Positions 1-7,007 of a stretch of 64,000 bases of DNA are shown here, piece after piece. Positions within the stretch are counted from its first letter, which is position 1, and the number at the start of each line of letters is the position of its first letter. Origin of the DNA: Nocardioides zeae (GTDB lineage: Bacteria; Actinomycetota; Actinomycetes; Propionibacteriales; Nocardioidaceae); NCBI RefSeq assembly GCF_030818655.1, contig NZ_JAUTAN010000001.1, forward strand, positions 2,728,001 to 2,792,000. Reading direction: 5' to 3'. The notes under the pieces were generated by a model. That model searched no databases. It saw nothing but the letters and a program-made list of their open reading frames with translations, and was not told where the DNA came from. Position numbers and translations under genes: made by a program.

Positions 1-525
1 GGTGCCCTGCGCGGCCTCTTCGCGGGCGGCACGCTCTGCGACGAGTCGATGCTCATCGCCGCCGAGACCCTCGGCGACATCCGCTCCAACATCCCGCTGC
101 GGCCCGAGCTGGCCCTCCCGGCCGGCCTCGAGCACGACGGCCACCTGATGATCGACTTCGGCGACGACACCCTCACCCAGGGCCGTCCCCACCCGATGAT
201 CGACCCGGGCCTGCGTCTCGCGCGGCTCGAGAAGGAGGCGGCCGACCCCGCCACCAGCGTCGTGCTCCTCGACGTGGTGCTCGGCCACGGGGCGCACGCC
301 GACCCGGCGGGCGACCTGGCGCCGGCGGTGGCCGCGGCGCGCCGTACCGCCGCCGACGCGGGCCGCGAGCTCGCCGTCGTCATCTCCCTGTGCGGCACCG
401 ACGCCGACCCGCAGGGTCTCGAGGCCCAGGCCGCCGCCCTCGCGGCGGCCGGCGCCTCCGTCTTCTCGTCCAACGCCGCGGCGACCCGCTACGCGGTCGC
501 CCTCGTCTCCGGAGGCCAGCGATGA
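1..525 (+). CDS. fdrA: FdrA-like protein, C-terminal part
   Basis: The frame is open from the first base, so 174 C-terminal residues are visible and the 5' end lies outside the window. FdrA proteins have a succinyl-CoA-synthetase-like fold. From family knowledge, E. coli FdrA, YlbE (DUF1116) and YlbF (DUF2877) form the oxamate carbamoyltransferase that converts oxalurate and phosphate to oxamate and carbamoyl phosphate. Recognisable here are GGTLCDE near the start, DFGDDTLTQGRPHPMIDP in the middle and ISLCGTDADPQ near the end. The TGA stop overlaps the ATG of the DUF1116 gene by four bases, so the two are translationally coupled. The family call is good; a carbamoyltransferase role is inferred from the partner gene and the carbamate kinase downstream. 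Confidence 0.8.
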   Translation, partial: GALRGLFAGGTLCDESMLIAAETLGDIRSNIPLRPELALPAGLEHDGHLMIDFGDDTLTQGRPHPMIDPGLRLARLEKEAADPATSVVLLDVVLGHGAHADPAGDLAPAVAAARRTAADAGRELAVVISLCGTDADPQGLEAQAAALAAAGASVFSSNAAATRYAVALVSGGQR

Positions 526-1940
526 ACACCCTCGACCTTCTCGACGGCACGCCGTCCGTCGTCGGCACCGGCGTCGCCCTCTTCTCCGACGCCCTGCGCG
601 CGCAGGGCGTCGACGTCACCGACGTCGACTGGACCCCGCCGCCCGCCGGCACCTCCGCCGCGCTGGCGCGCGTGCTCGCCGACCCGCGTCGCGTCGAGGC
701 GAACAGGCTCGCCGCCGAGCGCATGCTCGCCGCGGGCGCGGAGCTCGTCGACGTGCGCCTGGCGAGCGAGGCGCTCGACCTCCAGCCCGGGCACTTCCTG
801 CACGCCGGTCCCCCCATCACCTGGGAGCGCGCCTCCGGACCGCTCCGGGGCGCGCTCATCGGCGCGGTGCTCTTCGAGGGCCTCGCGAGCGGTCCCGAGG
901 AGGCCGAGCGCAAGCTCGCCGCGGGCACCTTCACCTGGGAGCCCTGCCACCACCGCGGCGCGGTCGGCCCGATGGCCGGTGTCGTCAGCCCGTCGATGTG
1001 GGTCTTCGAGCTCACCGACCCCTCCAGCGGCCGCACGTCGTGGTGCTCGCTCAACGAGGGCCTCGGCAAGGTGCTGCGGTACGGCGCGTACAGCGAGGAG
1101 GTCGTCACCCGCCTCCGCTGGATGAGCGAGGTGCTCGGCCCCGCCCTGCAGAGCGGTGTGCGCCGCGCCCGCGACCGCGGCGCCGAGCTCGACATGCTGG
1201 CGATCGTCGCGCAGATGGTGCAGATGGGCGACGAGGGCCACAACCGCAACCGCGCCGGCACGCTCATGTTCATGCGCGACCTGCTGCCCGACATCCTCGA
1301 GGCCGGCGTGGACCCGCTGCGCCTGGCGGAGGTCGTGCGGTTCATCGGCGGCAACGACCACTTCGCCCTCAACCTCGTCATGCCGACCTGCAAGCTCATC
1401 ACGAGCGCCGCCGCCGACATCCCGGGCTCGACCGTCGTCACGGTCATGGCCCGCAACGGCACGGACTTCGGCATCCAGGTCTCGGGCACCGGCCAGCAGT
1501 GGTTCACCGGCCCGGCGCAGACGCCGAACGGCATGTTCCTCGGCGACTACGGCCCCGACGACGCCAACCCCGACATCGGCGACTCGGCCATCACCGAGAC
1601 CGCCGGCATCGGTGGCTTCGCGATGGCGGCGGCCCCGGCGATCGTGCGGTTCATCGGCGGCGAGGTCGGCGACGCGCTGACCGCGACGCGGCTGATGTAC
1701 CAGATCACCACCGCCGAGAACCAGCGCCTCGGCGTGCCGATCCTCGACTTCCGCGGCACGCCCACGGGCATCGACGTGACCAAGGTGCTGGGCTCCGGCG
1801 TGCTCCCGCAGATCAACACCGGCATGGCCGGTCGCGTCGCGGGCGTCGGCCAGGTCGGCGCCGGTCTCGTGACCCCGCCGATGGAGTGCTTCGAGGGCGC
1901 CGTCCAGGCGCTGGCGGCTGCCGCACCGACGCTCGGGTGA
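522..1940 (+). CDS. DUF1116 (YlbE-like) protein, putative carbamoyltransferase subunit
   Basis: This is a 472-residue DUF1116 protein, the family of E. coli YlbE. It starts at an ATG inside the ATGA overlap with the FdrA-like gene. Typical family segments are visible, including FIGGNDHFALNL around residue 270 and STVVTVMARNGTDFGIQVSG around residue 310. In E. coli the YlbE partner acts with FdrA in phosphate-dependent cleavage of oxalurate. The third subunit of that enzyme, a DUF2877 protein, is not found anywhere between here and 14328; it may lie upstream of the window or be absent. Its GTGA overlap with the transporter gene suggests one operon of fdrA, DUF1116 and transporter. The true substrate is unknown. 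Confidence 0.8.
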   Translation: MNTLDLLDGTPSVVGTGVALFSDALRAQGVDVTDVDWTPPPAGTSAALARVLADPRRVEANRLAAERMLAAGAELVDVRLASEALDLQPGHFLHAGPPITWERASGPLRGALIGAVLFEGLASGPEEAERKLAAGTFTWEPCHHRGAVGPMAGVVSPSMWVFELTDPSSGRTSWCSLNEGLGKVLRYGAYSEEVVTRLRWMSEVLGPALQSGVRRARDRGAELDMLAIVAQMVQMGDEGHNRNRAGTLMFMRDLLPDILEAGVDPLRLAEVVRFIGGNDHFALNLVMPTCKLITSAAADIPGSTVVTVMARNGTDFGIQVSGTGQQWFTGPAQTPNGMFLGDYGPDDANPDIGDSAITETAGIGGFAMAAAPAIVRFIGGEVGDALTATRLMYQITTAENQRLGVPILDFRGTPTGIDVTKVLGSGVLPQINTGMAGRVAGVGQVGAGLVTPPMECFEGAVQALAAAAPTLG

Positions 1941-3106
1941 GCCGCGCCGGGCGCCTCGCGGTCGTCGCCGCCTTGGTGGCGGTGGCCGCGAGCACCCGGT
2001 CGCCCCTGACCTCGGTGCCGCCCCTCGTGGGCGAGCTCCAGGACGCGCTCGGCCTCAGCAGCGTCGCCGTCGGGCTGCTGACCGCGCTCCCCGTGCTCTG
2101 CATGGGGGTGCTGGCACCGGCGGCGACGCTGCTCGCGGCACGTCTCGGTCTCGAGCGCGCACTGGCGGTGGGAGCCGTCGCGATCGCCGTCGGCGTGGCC
2201 GTGCGCCCGTGGGGTCCCGCGGCGGTGCTCGTCGGCGGCACGCTCGTCGCCGGGGCCGGCATCGCCGTCGTCGGTGCGCTCCTGCCGGGCGCCGTGAAGC
2301 GCCACTTCCCGCGGCGGCCCGGTGCCATGACGGGCGCCTACATGGCCGCGATGATGACGACGGCCGCGTTGGCCGCCGCCCTCGCCGTACCGCTCGCCGA
2401 CGCCGTCGGCTGGCGCCTCGCCCTCGGGACCTGGGCGGTGCCCGCGGCCGTCGCGGCCGTCTGGTGGGTGGTGCGGGCAGGGCGCCGCCCCGTGCCCGTG
2501 CGCGCCGCGGACGCCACGCCGGCCCCGGCCCGGCTGCCGTGGCGGAGCCCGGCCGCGTGGCTGGTCACGGGCTACCTCACCACCAGCTCGATCATGTTCT
2601 ACGCGCTCCTCGCCTGGATCGCGCCGTCCTACACCGACCGCGGCTGGGACGAGGGCGCCGCCGGCCTGCTCCTCGCCGGCTTCAGCGCGGCGCAGCTGGC
2701 CTCCGCCCTCGCCGTACCGCTCGTCGTCGACCGGGTGCGCGACCGCCGGGCCCTGTACGCCGCGGCCGGCGCCGTCAACGCGGTCGCCCTCACCGCGCTC
2801 GTTGTGGCGCCCGAGTCGGTGCCGTGGGCGATCGTGCTGCTCCTCGGGTTCGGCAACGGGGCCGCCTTCACGCTGGGGCTGACGCAGCTCGTGGAGCACG
2901 CCGGCACCGCCCACGACTCGGCGCGGCTCGCGGGGATGGCGTTCCTCGTGTCGTACGGCGTCGCCGCCGGCGGCCCGACGGGGGTCGGGGCGCTGCACGA
3001 CGCGCTCGGGTCGTGGACCGTGCCGTTCCTCCTGCTGGCCGTGGCGGCCGTCGCGCAGGTGGTGGTCGGCGCCCTGCTCGGGCCGGAGCGGCGGGTGGCG
3101 GCGTAG
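1937..3106 (+). CDS. MFS transporter, CynX/NimT type
   Basis: A 389-residue polytopic membrane protein with about twelve hydrophobic segments. The GTG start overlaps the DUF1116 stop (GTGA). The N-terminal STRSPLTSVPPLVGELQ segment after the first helix is typical of the CynX/NimT branch of the major facilitator superfamily, named for the E. coli cyanate-associated transporter CynX. Residues after TM6 are a short cytoplasmic linker rich in Arg, Pro and Ala. Given its operon partners, I infer that it imports the ureide or amide substrate, or exports a product, of this cluster. Substrate cannot be read from sequence. It is followed by a repeat-rich gap and then by a convergent operon. Confidence 0.8.
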   Translation: MSRAGRLAVVAALVAVAASTRSPLTSVPPLVGELQDALGLSSVAVGLLTALPVLCMGVLAPAATLLAARLGLERALAVGAVAIAVGVAVRPWGPAAVLVGGTLVAGAGIAVVGALLPGAVKRHFPRRPGAMTGAYMAAMMTTAALAAALAVPLADAVGWRLALGTWAVPAAVAAVWWVVRAGRRPVPVRAADATPAPARLPWRSPAAWLVTGYLTTSSIMFYALLAWIAPSYTDRGWDEGAAGLLLAGFSAAQLASALAVPLVVDRVRDRRALYAAAGAVNAVALTALVVAPESVPWAIVLLLGFGNGAAFTLGLTQLVEHAGTAHDSARLAGMAFLVSYGVAAGGPTGVGALHDALGSWTVPFLLLAVAAVAQVVVGALLGPERRVAA

Positions 3107-3138
3107 GCCGGGGCGGCTGCTGTAGCTCGGGCGCCCGG

Positions 3139-3191
3139 AATGTGCGGCTGCGACACCCCGGATCGACGCGGACGTGTCCCACCTGCACATT
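3139..3191. repeat. long inverted repeat, family A copy 1
   Basis: Left arm AATGTGCGGCTGCGACA (3139-3155) and right arm TGTCCCACCTGCACATT (3175-3191) pair imperfectly around a 19-base loop. A close relative lies at 3395-3449, and degenerate ones near 14771 and 56123. Confidence 0.8.
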
Positions 3192-3234
3192 TCGCAGAGC
3201 CGCTCGGGCGCGTCCGGCGCGGACGGCCCGAGAA

Positions 3235-3334
3235 GAAAACGCGGACGGGCTCGGGCCGGCGGAGGAAAACGCGGACCCGGCCCTCGGTTGGATCGGTCCA
3301 GACGGCCCTTTGGCTGCCCGCCGTCCGCGTTTTC
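3235..3334. repeat. GAAAACGCGGAC repeat cluster, family B
   Basis: Direct copies of GAAAACGCGGAC at 3235-3246 and 3265-3276, and one exact inverse copy at 3323-3334. The same 12-mer recurs about 52 kb away at 55875-56370. Confidence 0.85.
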
Positions 3335-3394
3335 TTCGCCCGGTCCGGTCCGGTCCGGTCCGAGCTCGCCCCGACCTGGCCCCGGCCGGCCCGG

Positions 3395-3449
3395 AAATGT
3401 GCAGCTGGGACAGTCCGGATGGCCTCAGGCCTGTCCCAGCCGCACATTT
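3395..3449. repeat. long inverted repeat, family A copy 2
   Basis: Left arm AAATGTGCAGCTGGGACAG (3395-3413) and right arm CTGTCCCAGCCGCACATTT (3431-3449) match at all but one of 19 positions around a 17-base loop. It could act as a terminator for either converging operon, but it lacks a T-run. Confidence 0.85.
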
Positions 3450-3513
3450 GGAGCGCCCGCGAGGGCGGCGACCGTCACCACGAGACCCAGCGCGACGACG
3501 CCGGCCCGCAGCC

Positions 3514-4641
3514 TCACCCGACCCCCGGCGGATCGGCCCGCAGCAGGCCCGCGTGGATCGGTCCCTCGAGCTCCGTCAACGGCCGTCCGGTCCCACCCCG
3601 GTGCAGCCCGACGATCTCCGCCGCGATCGACACCGCTGTCTCCTCGGGCGTCCGCGCGCCGAGGTCGAGCCCGATCGGCGACCGCAGCCGGGCGAGCTCG
3701 GCGTCCGTGACCCCCACCTCGCGGAGCCGGTCGAGCCGGTCGCGGTGGGTGCGCCGGGAGCCCATCGCCCCGACGTACGCCGCGGGGCCCCGCAGCGCGA
3801 CCTCCAGCAGCGGCACGTCGAACTTGGGGTCGTGCGTCAGCACGCAGAGCACGGTGCGCTCGTCGGTCGTGGTGCCGGCGAGGTAGCGGTGCGGCCAGTC
3901 GACGACGACCTCGTCGGCCTCGGGGAACCGGGCCGGCGTCGCGAACAGCGGCCGCGCGTCGCAGACCGTCACGTGGTAGCCGAGCACCTTCCCGATCCGC
4001 ACGGTCGCCCGCGCGAAGTCGATGGCGCCGAACACGATCATCCGCGGCGTCGGCGCGAAGACCTCGACGAGCACGGTGACGTCGTCCTCGAGCAGCTCGC
4101 CGCGGGGGCCGGTGCGCAGTGTCCGGGTCTCACCGACGCCCAGCAGGGCCCGGGCCTCGGCCGCGACGACGGCGTCGAGCGACGGGTTGCCGAGCGATCC
4201 GGAGGCCTCCGTCTCCCACACGGCGAGTCGAGCACCGAGGGGGGCGGGCCCGTCGACGATCGTCGCCAGCGCAACCGGTCGCTCGGCGGAGATGCTGTCC
4301 GCCACCGCCTCGAAGAGCCCGAAGGCCTCGGCGTCGACCGGCGCGACGAGCACGTCGAGGATCCCGCCGCAGGTCAGCCCGACCGCGGCCGCGTCGTCGT
4401 CGGACACCCCGAAGCGCTGGAAGACGGGCTCGCCGGAGTCGATGACGTCCCGGCCCAGCTCGTAGACCGCGCCCTCGACGCACCCGCCCGACACCGACCC
4501 GACGACCGTGCCGTCGGGTCCGACGGCCATCGTCGCGCCCGCCGGCCGCGGGGCGCTGCGCCACGTGGCCGCGACCGTCCCGAGCGCGAACCGCTCCCCC
4601 GCGGCCCACCAGGCCCGGGCCGCCTCCAGCACCTCACGCAC
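3514..4641 (-). CDS. xdhC: XdhC/CoxI family molybdenum-hydroxylase maturation protein
   Basis: A 375-residue XdhC-family protein. Members bind molybdenum cofactor and help insert its sulfurated form into xanthine dehydrogenase-type hydroxylases. The N-terminal XdhC domain (about residues 10-100) has the conserved SVSGGCVEGAV segment and a LTCGG segment near residue 90. The C-terminal Rossmann-like domain carries VFGAIDFA near residue 205 and VGAMGSRRTHRDRL near residue 295. The GTG start overlaps the stop of the VWA gene by eight bases, so it is the last gene of a moxR-VWA-xdhC operon. No hydroxylase structural genes (large, FAD or iron-sulfur subunits) are in the window; they are presumably elsewhere, perhaps to the left. 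Confidence 0.88.
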   Translation of the reverse strand: MREVLEAARAWWAAGERFALGTVAATWRSAPRPAGATMAVGPDGTVVGSVSGGCVEGAVYELGRDVIDSGEPVFQRFGVSDDDAAAVGLTCGGILDVLVAPVDAEAFGLFEAVADSISAERPVALATIVDGPAPLGARLAVWETEASGSLGNPSLDAVVAAEARALLGVGETRTLRTGPRGELLEDDVTVLVEVFAPTPRMIVFGAIDFARATVRIGKVLGYHVTVCDARPLFATPARFPEADEVVVDWPHRYLAGTTTDERTVLCVLTHDPKFDVPLLEVALRGPAAYVGAMGSRRTHRDRLDRLREVGVTDAELARLRSPIGLDLGARTPEETAVSIAAEIVGLHRGGTGRPLTELEGPIHAGLLRADPPGVG

Positions 4642-5785
4642 GTCGTCCTCCGGCGATCTCGTCGGTCAGCGCCTCGAGCGCGGCGACGCTGTGCCCGTCG
4701 ACGAAGGCGTCGACGTGCGGCAGCGCGGCCACCAGCCCGGCGGTCCGCGGCGCGAAGCCGGGACGGGCGCGGTTCGGGTTGGCCCACACGACCCGGTGGG
4801 CGAGGCGGTGCAGCTGCTCCATCTGCTCGCCGAGCAGCGTCGCGTCCCCGCGCTCCCAGCCGTCGGAGACGACGACCACGACCGCGCCCCGCGCCGTACC
4901 CCGTCGTCCCCACCGGTCGAGGAACACCGCCAGGCCCTCCCCGAGCCGGGTGCCACCGCTCCAGTCGACGACGCGCCGGGCCACCTCGTCGGTGCTGCGC
5001 TGCGGGTCGGACGAACGGAACGCGCGGGTCAGGCACGTCAGCCGGGTGCCGAGCGAGAACACCTCCGCGTCCGGCTGGCTCCGCACGAGCGCGTGGGCGA
5101 AGAGCAGGTAGGTCTCGGCGTAGCGCCGCATCGACCCGGAGACGTCGAGGAGCACGACCGTACGGCGGGGACGCGGCCGCCGCTGCCGGCGCGGCCAGTG
5201 CACGGGGTCGCCGCCGGTGCGGACCGCCTCGCGCACGACCCGGCGCAGGTCGACCCGGCCGTGGTGACCGGGACGGGTACGCCGCGACCGGCGGTACGCC
5301 GGCCGGTGGGCCATCCGCTCCAGCAGGTGGGCGACCAAGGCGCGGTCCCCCGCGTCGAGCGCGGCCACGTCGCGCTGGCGCAGCACCTCCAGCCGGCTGG
5401 CCGTCGGGGGCGCGCTGGCGACCTCCACGTCGCCGGCGTCCGCCTGGTCACCGGGCACGGGGACGTCCCGGTAGGTCGGGAGGGTGACCCCGCGGCGTAC
5501 GTCGCCGGCCCACTCCGCCCGGTCGAACCACAGCGCGAAGACCTCGTCGAACACCGTCAGGTCGTCGGGGCGGGCGCAGAGGGTGAGCCGCGCGGCCCAG
5601 TACGTCGCGCCCCGGCTCGGCTCGCCGTCCTCCGTCGCCGCGAGCGCGGCGAGCGCGACGACGGCCGCCCGCGCACCGCCGACCGGGACGTCGACGCCCG
5701 CGCGGCGCAGGGCGTCGGCCAGGCCGGTCAGCTCGACGGTCAGGTCGGGGCCGGCGGCGGGGCCGGCGGCGGGCGCCAGGCTCAC
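4634..5785 (-). CDS. VWA domain protein, CoxE-like
   Basis: A 383-residue protein with a C-terminal von Willebrand A domain. The metal-binding MIDAS motif reads LLDVSGSM near residue 215 (DxSxS), and VVVVSDGWERGD follows near residue 305. CoxE-like proteins work with a MoxR-type AAA ATPase (CoxD) in maturation of molybdenum hydroxylases such as CO dehydrogenase. The GTG start at 5785 overlaps the moxR stop (GTGA), and its stop overlaps the xdhC start. The adjoining xdhC makes a role in cofactor insertion likely, rather than a methanol dehydrogenase or generic MoxR role. Confidence 0.85.
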   Translation of the reverse strand: MSLAPAAGPAAGPDLTVELTGLADALRRAGVDVPVGGARAAVVALAALAATEDGEPSRGATYWAARLTLCARPDDLTVFDEVFALWFDRAEWAGDVRRGVTLPTYRDVPVPGDQADAGDVEVASAPPTASRLEVLRQRDVAALDAGDRALVAHLLERMAHRPAYRRSRRTRPGHHGRVDLRRVVREAVRTGGDPVHWPRRQRRPRPRRTVVLLDVSGSMRRYAETYLLFAHALVRSQPDAEVFSLGTRLTCLTRAFRSSDPQRSTDEVARRVVDWSGGTRLGEGLAVFLDRWGRRGTARGAVVVVVSDGWERGDATLLGEQMEQLHRLAHRVVWANPNRARPGFAPRTAGLVAALPHVDAFVDGHSVAALEALTDEIAGGRRA

Positions 5786-6657
5786 GCCGGCTCCGCGAGG
5801 AGCTCGGCGAGGTGGGCGGCGACGCGCTGCTGGTCCTCGCGGTACTTGAGCACGGCGCCGAGCGTGCGCGCCGCGGCGGCGGGCTCGACGGTGGTGGCAC
5901 CGAGGGCCGCCAGGGTGCGCGCCCAGTCGATCGACTCGGCCACGCCCGGGGCCTTGAGCAGGTCCTCGTCGCGGAGCCGGGCGACGACCCGGGCGACACC
6001 CGCGGCCAGGGCCGCGTCGGCCTCGGGCACCGAGCGGCGCACGATCTCGGTCTCCCGCTCGAGGTCGGGGTGCTCGACCCAGTGGTAGTAGCAGCGGCGC
6101 TTGAGCGCGTCGTGCACCTCGCGGGTGCGGTTGCTGGTGACGACGACGAGGGGCGGCACCTCGGCGGTGACGGTGCCGTACTCCGGGATCGTCACCGCGA
6201 AGTCGCTCAGCAGCTCCAGCAGGAAGGCCTCGAACTCGTCGTCGGCGCGGTCGAGCTCGTCGACCAGCAGCACGCTCGGCGCCTCCAGCGAGCGCAGCAG
6301 CGGACGCGGCAGGAGGAACCGTCGGCTCCACAGGTCGTGCTCGAGCGCGTCGGCGTCGACACCGCCGGCCGCCTCGAGCGCGCGGACGTGGAGGAGCTGG
6401 CGCGGGTGGTCCCAGTCGTAGAGCGCCGCCGAGGCGTCGATGCCCTCGTAGCACTGCAACCGCACGAGGTCGCGTCCGAGCACCTGCGCGAGCGCCGTCG
6501 CCAGCGAGGTCTTGCCGACCCCCGGCTCGCCCTCGAGCAGCAGCGGGCGGGAGGTGCGCCAGGCCAGCCACGCGGCGGTCGCCGTGCCCTCGTCCGCGAG
6601 GTACCCCACCCGCGCGAGGTCGTCGACCAGTGCCGCCACGGACTCGGGTCCCTGCAC
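5782..6657 (-). CDS. MoxR/CoxD-type AAA ATPase
   Basis: A 291-residue AAA+ ATPase. Walker A is GEPGVGKTS near residue 40, and Walker B is LLVDELDRAD near residue 110. I chose the GTG at 6657 because it is preceded at a good distance by GGAGGAGG and because the family begins shortly before the helix ahead of Walker A. It is the first gene of the moxR-VWA-xdhC operon, transcribed away from hyuA. In the CoxD/CoxE pair this ATPase acts as a chaperone on the hydroxylase active site. Here the target enzyme is unknown and is inferred to oxidise the ring of the cluster's substrate. Confidence 0.87.
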   Translation of the reverse strand: MQGPESVAALVDDLARVGYLADEGTATAAWLAWRTSRPLLLEGEPGVGKTSLATALAQVLGRDLVRLQCYEGIDASAALYDWDHPRQLLHVRALEAAGGVDADALEHDLWSRRFLLPRPLLRSLEAPSVLLVDELDRADDEFEAFLLELLSDFAVTIPEYGTVTAEVPPLVVVTSNRTREVHDALKRRCYYHWVEHPDLERETEIVRRSVPEADAALAAGVARVVARLRDEDLLKAPGVAESIDWARTLAALGATTVEPAAAARTLGAVLKYREDQQRVAAHLAELLAEPA

Positions 6658-7007
6658 GTGCCGCCTCCTCCGCTCGGGCCGCTCGGGCCGCCGGCCGCCC
6701 TCCCGGACGACCAGAGGGGCCAGCCTAGGCACGCACCGCGCCGTACGGCAGGGCGGAGGGGTGCCGAAGCGCACCGCCGCGGCTTGGCGGGTTGTGCCAA
6801 CCCCGCCCCTCCTCCCTCGGGTCGTGGTGTGAGCCCACGGATTTCCGCAGGCGTCGCACCACGACCCGGCGGGGTGGATTGGCAGATGTAACGAACAGAG
6901 TGGGCACCTGACGAAGAATCGACCGTTTTACGGCCAACTTTGACGAAGCCCCGGTCACGAGCGGCGCGGTTCAATGCTCCGAACGCACCAACGAACCTGG
7001 AGGCTGC
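6658..7007. other. divergent promoter region between moxR and hyuA
   Basis: A 350-base non-coding gap. It holds a family C palindrome at 6819-6868 flanked by outer arms (CCAACCCCGCC on the left, GGCGGGGTGG on the right), then a comparatively AT-rich stretch at 6880-6950 ahead of hyuA. I found no confident -35/-10 pair. The hyuA ribosome binding site is CTGGAGGC just before 7008. Confidence 0.6.
6819..6868. repeat. inverted repeat, family C copy 1
   Basis: Arms CGGGTCGTGGTGTGA and TCGCACCACGACCCG enclose a centre containing CCCACGGATTTCCGCAGG. A copy with nearly the same arms and centre is at 30195-30248. Confidence 0.8.

Larger units (their letters stand above)
3107..3513. other. non-coding gap filled with inverted repeats, between convergent operons
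   Basis: This 407-base gap separates the convergent ends of the MFS gene and xdhC. It contains two copies of a long palindrome with arms beginning AATGTGC (3139-3191 and 3395-3449). Between them are three copies of the 12-mer GAAAACGCGGAC, two direct and one inverted. I see no credible coding region: the open frames here cross the repeats in several frames and lack recognisable protein features. Confidence 0.75.

Noticed and set aside
4508..6088. Long plus-strand frames opposite moxR, VWA and xdhC
   Set aside because: They are antisense shadows of well-supported genes with GC-skewed codons and no family resemblance.
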